Assembly (NCBI GenBank): GCA_017592775.1
Contig: JAGFNJ010000012.1
Span: 29,782 to 93,781, forward strand
DNA: 64,000 bases
DNA from: Candidatus Accumulibacter conexus
GTDB taxonomy: Bacteria > Pseudomonadota > Gammaproteobacteria > Burkholderiales > Rhodocyclaceae
Reading direction: 5' to 3'
This document shows positions 26,630-36,548 of the stretch, in pieces; within the stretch, counting starts at the first letter, position 1, and every line of letters starts with the position of its first letter. Below the pieces are notes generated by a model. That model worked only from the letters and a program-made list of their open reading frames with translations, was not told the origin of the DNA and made no database searches. The position numbers and the translations under genes were made by a program.

Positions 26630-29365
26630 TCAGGCGGCTTTGGCGCCGGGCGTCTCCGACGCGTGCGCGGCGACCATCTGGCGGAGTTCCGGCAGGCAGG
26701 AGCCACAGAAGGTACCGCAGCCGCGCCTTTCCTGCAAGGCCGCCAGACTCGCACCGCTGGCGAGGTCGGCAGTGATCTCGGCCGCCGTCACGTCGGCACA
26801 ACGGCAGACGACCGGGCTGCGCTGCGGCAGTTTCCCCGGTCGCCGGCCGATCGGTGCCACTGCCCAGCGAACGAGTTCGGCGTCGAGTGAGTCGTCGGCC
26901 ATCACTTCCTTGAGCCAGCTCTGGGCGAGCGTTTCACCTGCGAGCCGGACGCCGATCAGGCGGCCGTCGGGGGCGATCGCACGCTTGCTGACCTGGCGCT
27001 GCCGGTCGGCATAGACGATCGCTGCCGCATCGTCAGCGAGACCGAACAGCCGGTCGATCTCACGCAGGCGGTCGTCCGGCAACGGCTGGCGGTGGGCTGC
27101 GCGCAGGATGACCAATGGCCGGCGGCGGCCGTACAGCCCGACGGTTGCGAAATCAAAGTCGCCGAGCAGGCGCCGGCCGGCCTCGAGCAGCCCGGGTGTG
27201 TCGGTTTCGCCGCCATCCGCCAGGCGCAGGACGACCAGTTGCCAGGGCAAGTCTGCCTTGTCGACGGCGACAGCGGCATGCTTCAGTTCCGGTTGCTGCG
27301 AAAAGGGGTCGCGCGCCGGGGTCGTCAGCGCGTTGACGCCGGCACTGTTCATGTATCGGCTGCCCCAGTGCATCGGCAGCCAGGCACTGCCGCGCGGCAG
27401 TCCGTCATCGGCGGCGACGCGAACGACGATGCTGCCGCGCGCGTTGCGCGCGGTGACCAGGTCGCCGCCGTGCAGGTCGCGTTGGCGCAGATCGGCCGGG
27501 TGCATCGTCAGCAACGGTTCATCGTCGAGATTGAACAGACGGGCGACGGTTCCGGTGCGGCTCATGCCGTGCCACTGGTCGCGCAGCCGCCCGGAGAGAA
27601 GGCTGATCGGGAACGAGGCGTCGGTGACTTCGGCCGTCGGCCGATGTTCGGCGACGACGAAACGGGCGCGCCCGTTCGCCGTCGGGAATATGCCGTCCTC
27701 GTACAGGCGCTGCCGGCCACTGCTCGCGCCGGCCGGAAAGGGCCACTGCTGCGGGCCGAGCGTGTCGAGCAGCGAATAGCTCAGACCGCCGATGTCGAGG
27801 TCACGCCCCAAGGTGCTCTGCCGGTGCTCTGCGAAGATCTGCTCCGGGTGCTCGTAGGGAAACAGGTTCGCGGCCAATGGCGGCGCCAGTCGCCGGCCGA
27901 GGCGGCGTGCGAAGTCGACGGCGATCCGCCAGTCATGACGCGCCTCGCCCGGCGGTGCGACGGCCGGAACGAGATGGGTGATCCGCCGTTCCGAGTTGGT
28001 GACCGTTCCCTCCTTTTCGCCCCAGGTCGTTGCCGGCAGCAGGAGGTCGGCAAAGCTTGCGGTATCGGTGTCGGCGTAGGCTTCCTGGAGGACGACGAAG
28101 GCTGCCTCGCGCAGGGCGGCGCGAACCTCCGCCTGCGCCGGCAGCGATTGCGCCGGGTTGGTGCAGGCGATCCAGACCGCCTTGACCTCGCCGGTCCGGA
28201 GGGCGGCAAACAGCTCGATGGCGGTTTTCCCCGGTCGCTCGGGCACGGACGGCACGCCCCAGAGACGGGCGACCTCGGCGCGGTGCTCCGGGTTGGCCAG
28301 GTCGCGGTGCGCCGAGAGCAGGTTGGCGAGGCCGCCGACCTCGCGGCCACCCATGGCGTTCGGCTGACCGGTCAGCGAGAACGGGCCGGCGCCGGGGCGG
28401 CCGATCTGCCCGGTTGCCAGATGCAGGTGGATCAACGCCGCGTTGTTGTGCGTGCCGTGGGCTGACTGGTTGAGCCCCTGGCAGTACAGGGAGAGGGCGG
28501 CAGCGGCGCTGCCGAACCAGCGTCCGGCGCGGATGATGTCGGCCTTGGGCAGACCGCAGAGGCGTGCGACGACATCCGGCGTGTAGGCGGCGACGGTCTT
28601 CTCGAGCGCCTCGAAGCCTTCCGTGTGGCGCGCGATGTAGTCGCGGTTCACCAGCCCCTCGGCCAGCAGGACGTGCAGCAGGCCGTTGTAGAGCGCGATG
28701 TCGCTGCCCGGGGCCAGCGGCAGGTGGAGATCGGCGATGGCCGCGGTCTCGCTGCGCCGCGGATCGACGACGATGATGCGCAGCGCGGGATTGGCTGCAC
28801 GCGCATCCTCGATGCGCCGGAAGACGATCGGGTGGGCGATCGCCGGGTTGGCGCCGGCGATCAGCAGGCAGTCGGCGAGCGCGATGTCCTCGTAGGAGCA
28901 CGGTGGCGCGTCGGCACCGAGAGTCTGCTTGTAGCCCGCCACCGCCGACGACATGCAGAGACGCGAGTTGGTATCGACGTTGTTGGTGCCGATCAGTCCT
29001 TTGGCCAGCTTGTTGAAGACGTAATAGTCCTCGGTCAGCAACTGACCGGAGATGTAGAAGGCGACACTGTCCGGACCGTGCGCGGCGATGATCCCGGCAA
29101 AGCGGTCGGCGGCGTGGTCGAGCGCCTCGTCCCAACCGACACGCTGGCGCGCGGCGTCGCGTTGCCGCCGCAGTTGCGGATGCAGCAGGCGGTACTCCGG
29201 GCGGGTGCTCAGGTGCAGCGACGCGCCCTTGCTGCACAGGCGGCCGTGGTTGGCAGGATGCGCCGGGTCGCCGCGGACGCCGACGATGCCGCCGTTGTCG
29301 GTTTCGATCAGCAGCCCGCAGCCGACGCCGCAGTAGCAACAGGTCGATCGGACGATCTCGTTCAT
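26630..29365 (-). CDS. nasA: assimilatory nitrate reductase, molybdopterin catalytic subunit
   Basis: A 911-residue molybdoenzyme that reduces nitrate to nitrite in the cytoplasm. The N-terminal [4Fe-4S] site is CCYCGVGC with a fourth Cys in LCSKG; the bis-MGD binding domains follow with the Mo-ligand Cys in SRLCMSSAV near 140. A C-terminal BFD-type [2Fe-2S] domain (from about 854: VCRCADV...CGTFCGSC) marks the NasA assimilatory class rather than periplasmic NapA; there is no Tat signal. ATG 29365, preceded by AGGAG, gives the correct start; the frame is open to 29554. It is transcribed away from nirBD from its own sigma-54 promoter. Confidence 0.95.
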   Translation of the reverse strand: MNEIVRSTCCYCGVGCGLLIETDNGGIVGVRGDPAHPANHGRLCSKGASLHLSTRPEYRLLHPQLRRQRDAARQRVGWDEALDHAADRFAGIIAAHGPDSVAFYISGQLLTEDYYVFNKLAKGLIGTNNVDTNSRLCMSSAVAGYKQTLGADAPPCSYEDIALADCLLIAGANPAIAHPIVFRRIEDARAANPALRIIVVDPRRSETAAIADLHLPLAPGSDIALYNGLLHVLLAEGLVNRDYIARHTEGFEALEKTVAAYTPDVVARLCGLPKADIIRAGRWFGSAAAALSLYCQGLNQSAHGTHNNAALIHLHLATGQIGRPGAGPFSLTGQPNAMGGREVGGLANLLSAHRDLANPEHRAEVARLWGVPSVPERPGKTAIELFAALRTGEVKAVWIACTNPAQSLPAQAEVRAALREAAFVVLQEAYADTDTASFADLLLPATTWGEKEGTVTNSERRITHLVPAVAPPGEARHDWRIAVDFARRLGRRLAPPLAANLFPYEHPEQIFAEHRQSTLGRDLDIGGLSYSLLDTLGPQQWPFPAGASSGRQRLYEDGIFPTANGRARFVVAEHRPTAEVTDASFPISLLSGRLRDQWHGMSRTGTVARLFNLDDEPLLTMHPADLRQRDLHGGDLVTARNARGSIVVRVAADDGLPRGSAWLPMHWGSRYMNSAGVNALTTPARDPFSQQPELKHAAVAVDKADLPWQLVVLRLADGGETDTPGLLEAGRRLLGDFDFATVGLYGRRRPLVILRAAHRQPLPDDRLREIDRLFGLADDAAAIVYADRQRQVSKRAIAPDGRLIGVRLAGETLAQSWLKEVMADDSLDAELVRWAVAPIGRRPGKLPQRSPVVCRCADVTAAEITADLASGASLAALQERRGCGTFCGSCLPELRQMVAAHASETPGAKAA

Positions 29366-29390
29366 GATTTTCACTCCTGGGAGCGTCCCA

Positions 29391-29406
29391 AGCAACTCTC
29401 GTGCCA
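29391..29406 (-). promoter_or_regulatory. sigma-54 promoter of nasA
   Basis: Minus-strand TGGCACGAGAGTTGCT matches the -24/-12 consensus TGGCAC-N5-TTGC, with GG and GC exactly 10 bases apart. The start would lie near 29380, giving a very short leader with the ribosome site CAGGAG. Confidence 0.85.
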
Positions 29407-29593
29407 TGACCGGCTGCGGGCACGAGGAGCCAGCGCAGGAGGCACTGCGGATGCCGTCGCGCTCGCTGCCGGTCGCTGCGCGCACCAGTTGCTTGCGCCT
29501 GTCCACGGGTGTGCCCCGCAATGGTGCGCTGCAGCAGTCGTCGCGTGCCGGCATGAACGCGAATGTGGCGGCAGATCAGGGCTGCGGGAGTAC

Positions 29594-29609
29594 TGGCACG
29601 CTGCTTGCT
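29594..29609 (+). promoter_or_regulatory. sigma-54 promoter of nirB
   Basis: TGGCACGCTGCTTGCT matches the -24/-12 consensus exactly, GG-N10-GC. The start falls near 29621, about 30 bases before ATG 29652. The 187 bases separating it from the nasA promoter contain a perfect 8-base inverted repeat GCGCACCA (29480-29487) / TGGTGCGC (29522-29529), which could be NtrC-type half sites. Confidence 0.88.
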
Positions 29610-29651
29610 AGGAGACTGGCATCGAGGTTCTTTGGCAGGAGCAAGAGACGA

Positions 29652-32081
29652 ATGGGCAGGAAAAGACTCGTCATGGTTGGCAACGGCATGGCCGGTGTGC
29701 GTACGCTCGAGGAACTGCTGAAGCTGGCTCCCGACGAGTACGGGATCACCGTCTTCGGTGCCGAGCCGCACCCCAACTACAACCGCATCCTGCTGTCGCC
29801 AGTGCTCGCCGGCGAGATGAGTATCCAGGACATCATCCTCAACGACCACGCCTGGTACGCGCAGCACGGCATCACGCTGCACCTAGGGAAGAAGGTCGAG
29901 CGGATCGATCGCCTGCGGCGGCGGGTCATCGCCGACGATGGCACCGGCGCCGACTACGACCGCCTGCTGCTGGCGACCGGTTCGAATCCCTTCATGCTGC
30001 CCGTTCCCGGCAACGACCTGCCGGGGGTGATCTCCTACCGCGACATCGCCGATACCGACGCGATGATCGATGCCGCGCAGCGCTACCGCCATGCGGTGGT
30101 CATTGGTGGCGGTCTGCTCGGACTCGAGGCGGCGAACGGCCTCAGGCTGCGTGGCATGGACGTGACGGTGGTCCATCTTGCCGACTGGCTGCTCGAACGC
30201 CAGCTCGACGAGACCGCCGGCAGGATGCTGCAGAGATCGCTCGAAGAGCGCGGCCTGAAGTTCCTGCTCGGCAAGCAGACCGAGATGCTGATCGCCGGCG
30301 CGAGTGGCCGCGTTGCCGCCGTGCGGCTGAAGGACGGACTGGAACTGCCGGCCGAACTGGTGGTGATGGCGGTCGGCATTCGCCCGAACACGGCGCTTGC
30401 CGAGGCGGCCGGGATCCACTGCCAGCGCGGCATCGTCGTCAACGACACGATGCAGACCTACGATCCCAAGATCTACGCCGTCGGCGAGTGCGTTGCCCAT
30501 CGCGGCATCGCCTACGGTCTGGTGGCGCCGCTCTTCGAGCAGGGCAAGGTGGCGGCGAACCACCTGGCCAACTTCGGCATCGGTCGCTACACCGGTTCGG
30601 TGACCTCGACCAAGCTCAAGGTGACCGGCATCGATCTCTTTTCGGCCGGCGATTTCTTTGGCGGCAAGGATACCGAGGAGATCACCCTCAACGATGCCGC
30701 TGGCGGGGTGTACAAGAAGCTGGTGATTCGCGACAACCGCCTGGTTGGCGGCGTCCTCTATGGTGATACGGCCGACGGCCCGTGGTACTTCCAGTTGCTG
30801 CGCGACAGCCAGGACATTCACGAGATCCGTGACCACCTGCTTTTTGGCCAGTCGCATGTCGGCGATGTCGGCCACCAGGGCCACAGCAAGGCGGCGGCGA
30901 TGGCCGACAGCGCCGAGGTCTGCGGCTGCAACGGCGTCAGCAAGGGCGTCATCGTCAAGGCGATCAAGGAGAAAGGCCTGTTCAGCCTCGATGACATCAA
31001 GCAGCACACCAAGGCGGCATCGTCGTGCGGTTCGTGCGCCGGCCTCTGCGAGCAGATCCTGTCGGCGACGATTGGTGGCGCGTACACGCCCGCTGCCTCG
31101 AACCGCAAGCCGGTGTGTGGCTGCACCGACCATTCGCACCAGGAAGTGCGCGACGCGATCCGGGCGCAGCACCTCGTCAGCATCGACAGCGTCATGCGCT
31201 TCCTCGAGTGGCGGACCGACGACGGTTGCGAGAAGTGCCGTCCGGCGCTCAACTACTACCTGATCTCGACTTGGCCCGGCGAGGCCAGGGATGATCCGCG
31301 CTCGCGCCTGATCAACGAACGTGCCCATGCCAACATCCAGAAGGACGGAACCTACTCGGTCGTGCCACGGATGTGGGGTGGGCTGACCAGTGCGGCCGAG
31401 CTGCGGCGCATCGCCGACGTCGCCGAGAAGTACCAGGTGCCGACGATCAAGCTGACCGGCGGGCAACGGATCGACCTGCTCGGCATCCGCAAGGAAGACC
31501 TGATCGGCGTCTGGCAGGATCTCGGCATGCCATCCGGGCACGCCTACGGCAAGTCGATCCGTACCGTAAAGACCTGCGTCGGCGCCGAGCATTGCCGCTT
31601 TGGCACGCAACTGGCGATGGACATGGGCGTCAAGCTCGAACGGATGCTGTTCGACATGTACTCGCCGCACAAGGTCAAGCTGGCCGTTTCGGGTTCTCCG
31701 CGCAACTGCGCCGAGGCCGGCATCAAGGATGTCGGGGTGATCGGCGTCGATTCCGGCTACGAGCTGTACGTCGGCGGCAACGGCGGCATCAAGACCGAGG
31801 TGGCGCAGTTCCTCGTCAAGGTGAAGAGTGACGAGGAGGTCCTGGAGTATGCCGGTGCCTTCCTGCAGCTCTACCGCGAGGAGGGTTTCTATCTCGAGCG
31901 GACCTGCCACTGGCTGGAGCGCGTCGGCCTCGAGCACGCGAAGAACCGCGTCGTCGAAGACGAGGAGAACCGCAAGGCATTGCACGCGCGTCTGCTGGCC
32001 GAGCTGCAGGATGCCCCCGATCCCTGGGCCGAGCGCGTCGCCGGTGCCGAGCGCAGCGAATACGAGGCGATCATCGTTTGA
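29652..32081 (+). CDS. nirB: NADH-dependent nitrite reductase, large subunit
   Basis: An 809-residue cytoplasmic siroheme enzyme that reduces nitrite to ammonium. N-terminal FAD/NAD domains (VMVGNGMAG near 8) are followed by two BFD-like [2Fe-2S] segments (CGCN near 422 with CGSC; CGCTDH near 487 with CEKC), then the nitrite/sulfite reductase ferredoxin-like and siroheme domains with TCVGAEHC (C-x5-C) near 639. The second cluster motif reads SGSPRNC: Ser682 stands where many relatives have the third Cys ligand. ATG 29652 lies ten bases after AGGAG and just downstream of the sigma-54 promoter. It begins the nirB-nirD-nitrate transporter-kinase operon. Confidence 0.95.
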   Translation: MGRKRLVMVGNGMAGVRTLEELLKLAPDEYGITVFGAEPHPNYNRILLSPVLAGEMSIQDIILNDHAWYAQHGITLHLGKKVERIDRLRRRVIADDGTGADYDRLLLATGSNPFMLPVPGNDLPGVISYRDIADTDAMIDAAQRYRHAVVIGGGLLGLEAANGLRLRGMDVTVVHLADWLLERQLDETAGRMLQRSLEERGLKFLLGKQTEMLIAGASGRVAAVRLKDGLELPAELVVMAVGIRPNTALAEAAGIHCQRGIVVNDTMQTYDPKIYAVGECVAHRGIAYGLVAPLFEQGKVAANHLANFGIGRYTGSVTSTKLKVTGIDLFSAGDFFGGKDTEEITLNDAAGGVYKKLVIRDNRLVGGVLYGDTADGPWYFQLLRDSQDIHEIRDHLLFGQSHVGDVGHQGHSKAAAMADSAEVCGCNGVSKGVIVKAIKEKGLFSLDDIKQHTKAASSCGSCAGLCEQILSATIGGAYTPAASNRKPVCGCTDHSHQEVRDAIRAQHLVSIDSVMRFLEWRTDDGCEKCRPALNYYLISTWPGEARDDPRSRLINERAHANIQKDGTYSVVPRMWGGLTSAAELRRIADVAEKYQVPTIKLTGGQRIDLLGIRKEDLIGVWQDLGMPSGHAYGKSIRTVKTCVGAEHCRFGTQLAMDMGVKLERMLFDMYSPHKVKLAVSGSPRNCAEAGIKDVGVIGVDSGYELYVGGNGGIKTEVAQFLVKVKSDEEVLEYAGAFLQLYREEGFYLERTCHWLERVGLEHAKNRVVEDEENRKALHARLLAELQDAPDPWAERVAGAERSEYEAIIV

Positions 32082-32111
32082 ACGCCCGCCTGACTGGAGA
32101 AGGAATGAGCA

Positions 32112-32420
32112 ATGGGTGAATGGAAATCGATCTGCATGCTGGAAGACATCCCACGGCTGGGTAGCCGCGTCGTCCGTTCGACGGGCGGCGACATCGCCGT
32201 CTTCCGCACTTCGGCCAACGCGGTGTTCGCCTTGCGCGACCAGTGTCCGCACAAGGGCGGGCCGTTGTCGCAGGGGCTGGTGCATGGCAACCAGGTGACC
32301 TGCCCGCTGCATGGCTGGAAGCTGCGACTCGACTCGGGCGAGGCGGTGGCTCCCGACGAAGGCTGCTCGCGCCGTTACCCGGTGCGGGTCGAGAGCGGCA
32401 CCGTCTTCCTGCAACTCTGA
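32112..32420 (+). CDS. nirD: nitrite reductase small subunit
   Basis: A 102-residue Rieske-type [2Fe-2S] protein, the usual NirD length. The cluster motifs C-x-H (CPHKGGPLS) near 43 and C-x2-H (CPLHGWKL) near 62 are intact; many NirD proteins have lost these ligands, so this one probably binds a true cluster. It partners NirB in electron transfer. It starts 30 bases after nirB and 21 bases before the transporter. Confidence 0.95.
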   Translation: MGEWKSICMLEDIPRLGSRVVRSTGGDIAVFRTSANAVFALRDQCPHKGGPLSQGLVHGNQVTCPLHGWKLRLDSGEAVAPDEGCSRRYPVRVESGTVFLQL

Positions 32421-32441
32421 CACGAAAGGAAACACGACATC

Positions 32442-33653
32442 ATGAACAGTTCATTCTGGAAGGCCGGTCATCGACCGACGCTGCTGGCAGCTTTTCTCTA
32501 TTTCGACCTCGCCTTCATGGTCTGGGTGATCCTCGGCCCGCTGGGCGTGCAGATCGCCAAGGATCTCGGCCTGACGCACGCGCAGAAGGGAATGATGGTC
32601 GCCACGCCCGTACTTGCGGGTGCCATCCTGCGCATCTTCATGGGCATCCTGGTTGACCACCTGAAGCCGAAGATGGCCGGCGCCATCGGCCAGGTGATCG
32701 TCATCGCCTCGCTGTTCTTCGCCTGGTACTTCGGCATCGACAGCTACGAGCAGACGCTGATCCTCGGCATCTTCCTCGGCGTCGCCGGGGCGTCCTTCGC
32801 CGTCGCCCTGCCGTTGGCCTCGCGCTGGTATCCACCCGAGCATCAGGGTACCGCTCTCGGTATCGCCGGTGCCGGCAATTCGGGAACGGCGCTGGCGGCG
32901 CTGATCGCGCCGAGTCTGGCGATGGCGTTCGGTTGGGGCAACGTCTTCGGGCTGGCGCTGATTCCGCTCGTTCTGGTCTTCGTCTTCTACCTCGTCGCCG
33001 CCAGGGACGCGCCGGAATGCCCGCCGCCGAAGGCGCTGCCGGAATACCTCAAGGTGCTCCGGGACAGCGACGCGTGGTGGTTCATGTTCTTCTATGCGGT
33101 GACCTTCGGTGGTTTTGTCGGTCTCGCTTCGTCGCTGACGATCTACTTCAACATCCAGTACGGGCTCGACGCCAAGACGGCCGGCTTCTTCACCGCTGCC
33201 TGCGTCTTCGCGGGCTCGCTGGTGCGGCCGATCGGCGGCAACGTCGCCGACCGCATCGGCGGCATCAAGAGCCTGTCGGTGATGTACGTCCTGGCGGCGA
33301 TCTTTCTCGGCGTTGCCAGCATCGGCCTGCCGGCGGCGTGGATGGCGCTGCTCGCCTTCGTCGGGGCGATGCTCGCCCTTGGCATGGGCAATGGTGCCGT
33401 CTTCCAGCTCGTGCCGCAGCGTTTCCGCAAGGAGATCGGTGTCATGACCGGGCTGGTCGGCATGGCCGGTGGCGTCGGTGGTTTCTACCTGGCCTCGTCG
33501 CTGGGCTATGCGAAGCAGATCACCGGCAGCTACCAGATCGGTTTCCTGATCTTCGCCTGCCTCGCCCTGCTGGCGCTGGCCGGCCTGTCCGCCGTCAAGA
33601 CCCGCTGGCGGACGACCTGGGGTGCGGCCCACCTGACCGCAGCCCGCATCTGA
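32442..33653 (+). CDS. nitrate/nitrite transporter of the NNP (NarK/NasA) MFS family
   Basis: A 403-residue, 12-helix inner-membrane transporter. The nitrate signature is visible in helix 5 (GIAGAGNSGTALAAL) and the substrate Arg helices are in place; a cytoplasmic GGNVADRIGG loop is typical. In this position, between nirD and a kinase gene, it should import nitrate (and perhaps export nitrite) for assimilation. It begins 21 bases after nirD with AAGGA upstream. Some databases name such assimilation-linked members nasA or narK; I leave the symbol open. Confidence 0.93.
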   Translation: MNSSFWKAGHRPTLLAAFLYFDLAFMVWVILGPLGVQIAKDLGLTHAQKGMMVATPVLAGAILRIFMGILVDHLKPKMAGAIGQVIVIASLFFAWYFGIDSYEQTLILGIFLGVAGASFAVALPLASRWYPPEHQGTALGIAGAGNSGTALAALIAPSLAMAFGWGNVFGLALIPLVLVFVFYLVAARDAPECPPPKALPEYLKVLRDSDAWWFMFFYAVTFGGFVGLASSLTIYFNIQYGLDAKTAGFFTAACVFAGSLVRPIGGNVADRIGGIKSLSVMYVLAAIFLGVASIGLPAAWMALLAFVGAMLALGMGNGAVFQLVPQRFRKEIGVMTGLVGMAGGVGGFYLASSLGYAKQITGSYQIGFLIFACLALLALAGLSAVKTRWRTTWGAAHLTAARI

Positions 33654-33729
33654 GCCACCGATTGAACGCCCCGGGGCGGCAGGTTAGAGTGCGAGCTGCC
33701 GTCCCCTTCCCTTCCGGAGCACTGCCCGC

Positions 33730-35412
33730 ATGCCGTTGCGCGTCGATGTCGGCTACTCGTCCCTGACCGGTCCGCGTGATCGCAACGAGGACTTCTGCGG
33801 CATGGTCACGCCACAGGGGTCCGAACTCGAGAACAAGGGGCTGCTGGCAGCGGTCGCCGACGGTATCGGTGGTCATCTCGGAGGGCGTGAGGCTGCCGAG
33901 TATACGGTCCGCGGGCTGCTCTCGGACTACTACGCGACGCCCGATACCTGGAGCGTGCCGCACGCGCTCGACAAGGTGGTCGGCGCCCTCAATCGCTGGG
34001 TGGTGGCCGAAGCGGCGCGCCAGGCCGAACTGGCCGGCATGGCGACGACGCTCACCGCGCTCGTTCTCCGCGGCCGTCGCTACGTCTGTGCGCATGTCGG
34101 CGACAGCCGGCTCTACCTGTTGCGCGGCGGCGTCTGCAGCCGCCTGACCAGCGACCACGTCTGGGAACATCCGGAGCTGAGCAACGTGCTGTCGCGTGCG
34201 GTCGGCCTCGATCGTCACTTGCAGCTCGATTTCTTTGATGGCGACCTGCAGGCCGGCGACTGCTTCGTGCTCTGTTCCGACGGCGTCTGGGTGCCGCTCG
34301 GCACGACGCGGTTGCAGGCCGCGCTGCTGGCGCACCCGGATGCGCAGCAGGCGGCGGCGTCGCTGACCAGCCTGGCACTCGCCTGCGACGGCCGCGACAA
34401 CGCCACTGCCGTCGTGCTGCGGGTGAACGAGGTGCCGGCGGAGAACCTGCGCGATGCCCTGGCCGACAGCGCCCGGCTGCCGCTGCCGCCGCGCCTGAAG
34501 CCTGGCCAGGAGCTGGACGGGCTGACGATCGAGGAGCAGTTGCACGATTCGCGGGCGACACTGCTGTATCGCGTGCGCGATCGAATCTCCGGGCAGCAAC
34601 TGGTGCTGAAGACCCTGCTCCCGGAACTCGCCGACGACGCCGACGAGATGCGTGCGTTGATCATGGAGGAGTGGCGCGCGCGGCGGATCGTCTCACCCTT
34701 CTTCCCGCAAGTGGTGCCGGCCGAGCGGCGAAGCTGCCTCTACTACCTGCAGACCTGGCATGAGGGCGCGACGCTGCAACGCATGCTCGATGCCGGCCTG
34801 CACTTCAGCGTCGGCGAAGCGGTGCAGCACGGCATCCGGCTGCTGAAGGGTCTCGCCGCATTGCACCGGCTGCAGGTGGCGCATCGCGACATCAAGCCGG
34901 CCAACGTCCACCTGGGGCGTGACGGGCGCCTGCGCATCCTCGACCTCGGCGTCGCCGTCAGTGGGGCGGAAGACGATGCGTCGGCGGGCAGTCCGGGAAC
35001 TCCCAGTTACCGGGCGCCAGAGCTGTTCGCCGGCGAGCAGGCCGTACCAGCACACGACCTCTACGCCGCCGGCGTCACGCTCTACCACCTGCTCACGCGT
35101 AAGTACCCGTATGGCGAAATCGAGCCTTTTCAGCATCCGAAGTTCGTCGTGCCGCTGCCGCCGACCCGCTACCGCCCGGACATCCCGGGCTGGCTCGAGA
35201 ACGTCCTGCTCAAGGCCGTTGCCAGAGACCCCGTGCAGCGCTTCGAAACGCCGGAGGAGTTCCTCCTGGCGCTCGAACGGGGCGCCACCCGGCCACTCGG
35301 TCGGCCGCCGGCGACGCCACTGGCGATGCGCAACCCGTTGTTGACCTGGCGCCTGGTCGCCGCACTGTCGCTGTTGTTCAACCTGCTCCTGCTGATGCTG
35401 CTGGCGCGCTGA
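33730..35412 (+). CDS. bifunctional PP2C phosphatase / Ser-Thr protein kinase
   Basis: A 560-residue fusion. Residues 1-235 are a PP2C phosphatase with all metal motifs ([36 protein letters not shown]). Residues about 260-515 are an eukaryotic-like kinase: Lys in VLKTLLPE, catalytic HRDIKPAN near 385, DLG in place of DFG, and [12 protein letters not shown]-terminal membrane helix (about 537-558) ends it, so the catalytic domains face the cytoplasm. It lies 76 bases after the nitrate transporter, an arrangement repeated in other betaproteobacteria. Likely role: post-translational control of nitrate uptake or assimilation; the target is unknown. Both activities in one chain suggest self-limiting phosphorylation. 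Confidence 0.93.
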   Translation: MPLRVDVGYSSLTGPRDRNEDFCGMVTPQGSELENKGLLAAVADGIGGHLGGREAAEYTVRGLLSDYYATPDTWSVPHALDKVVGALNRWVVAEAARQAELAGMATTLTALVLRGRRYVCAHVGDSRLYLLRGGVCSRLTSDHVWEHPELSNVLSRAVGLDRHLQLDFFDGDLQAGDCFVLCSDGVWVPLGTTRLQAALLAHPDAQQAAASLTSLALACDGRDNATAVVLRVNEVPAENLRDALADSARLPLPPRLKPGQELDGLTIEEQLHDSRATLLYRVRDRISGQQLVLKTLLPELADDADEMRALIMEEWRARRIVSPFFPQVVPAERRSCLYYLQTWHEGATLQRMLDAGLHFSVGEAVQHGIRLLKGLAALHRLQVAHRDIKPANVHLGRDGRLRILDLGVAVSGAEDDASAGSPGTPSYRAPELFAGEQAVPAHDLYAAGVTLYHLLTRKYPYGEIEPFQHPKFVVPLPPTRYRPDIPGWLENVLLKAVARDPVQRFETPEEFLLALERGATRPLGRPPATPLAMRNPLLTWRLVAALSLLFNLLLLMLLAR

Positions 35413-35513
35413 CCGTCCGCACCGGGGGGGGACGACCGAGTGCGGGGGTACGTCGTCCTCACGCTGCCCTGCAGGCTGCTAGAATTCGTCCTCATCCTTG
35501 CGCAGGGGCGATC

Positions 35514-36548
35514 ATGCAGATCACCATCACCCGTCCTGACGACTGGCATCTCCACCTGCGGGATGGCGCGGCCATGGCGGCAGTGCTGCCGCACTCGGCA
35601 CGCCAGTTTGCCCGCGCCATCGTCATGCCGAACCTTCGGCCGCCGGTCACCACGGTCGCCGCTGCCGGCGAGTATCGCGCGCGCATTCTCGCCGCGCTGC
35701 CGGTGGGCATGTCGTTTGCGCCGCTGATGACGCTGTACCTCACCGACGAGACGCCGCCGGAGGAGATCCAGCGCGCGGCAGCAAGCGGTTTCGTGCAGGC
35801 GGTCAAGCTCTATCCGGCCGGTGCGACGACGAACTCGGACTCGGGGGTGACCGATATCGGCAGGTGTACCGCCGCCCTGGCGGCGATGGAAGAGTGCGGG
35901 CTGCCGTTGCTCGTCCATGGCGAGGTGACCGATCCGGACGTGGACGTCTTCGATCGCGAGAAGGTGTTCATCGAGCGCGTCCTGCAGCCGTTGTTGCTGC
36001 GGCATCCCCGTATCCGGCTGGTGTTCGAGCACATCACCACCAGCGATGCGGCAGATTTCGTTCGCGGCTGCGGCGACAACGTCGCCGCGACGATTACCGC
36101 GCACCATCTGCTGTACAACCGGAACGCGATCTTCGCCGGCGGCATTCGCCCGCATCATTACTGCCTGCCGGTGCTCAAGCGGGAGCAGCACCGGCAGGCC
36201 CTGCTCGACGCGGCCACTTCCGGCAGCCCGAAGTTCTTCCTCGGAACCGATTCGGCGCCCCACTCGCAGGCGAGCAAGGAAGCCGCTTGCGGGTGCGCGG
36301 GCTGCTATACGGCGGCGGCGGCACTTGAACTCTATGCCGAGGCCTTCGAGTCGATGGCAGCCCTTGATCGGCTGGAAGCATTCGCCAGCTTCCACGGCCC
36401 CGACTTCCATCGTCTGCCGCGCAACGCGGGCAAGATCACGCTGCGGCAGGAAGAGTGGCTGTTGCCGACCGCCTTTGCCTACGCGGACGGCGAGGTCCTG
36501 GTGCCGCTGCGTGCCGGCGAGCGGTTGCGCTGGCGGCTGCTCGACTGA
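35514..36548 (+). CDS. pyrC: dihydroorotase (class II, PyrC)
   Basis: A 344-residue zinc enzyme that closes carbamoyl-aspartate to dihydroorotate in pyrimidine synthesis. Metal ligands are readable: HLHLRDG (residues 14-20), the carboxylated Lys in [13 protein letters not shown] near 100, HGE near 137, EHITT near 175 and the catalytic Asp in TDSAPH near 247. Length equals E. coli PyrC (348). A TAGAAT -10-like box is at 35480-35485. The stop overlaps the following ATG (TGATG), coupling it to the lipoprotein. Confidence 0.96.
   Translation: MQITITRPDDWHLHLRDGAAMAAVLPHSARQFARAIVMPNLRPPVTTVAAAGEYRARILAALPVGMSFAPLMTLYLTDETPPEEIQRAAASGFVQAVKLYPAGATTNSDSGVTDIGRCTAALAAMEECGLPLLVHGEVTDPDVDVFDREKVFIERVLQPLLLRHPRIRLVFEHITTSDAADFVRGCGDNVAATITAHHLLYNRNAIFAGGIRPHHYCLPVLKREQHRQALLDAATSGSPKFFLGTDSAPHSQASKEAACGCAGCYTAAAALELYAEAFESMAALDRLEAFASFHGPDFHRLPRNAGKITLRQEEWLLPTAFAYADGEVLVPLRAGERLRWRLLD

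Noticed and set aside
29883-32435. 850-codon minus-strand frame
   Set aside because: Antisense to nirB and nirD, both identified with confidence.
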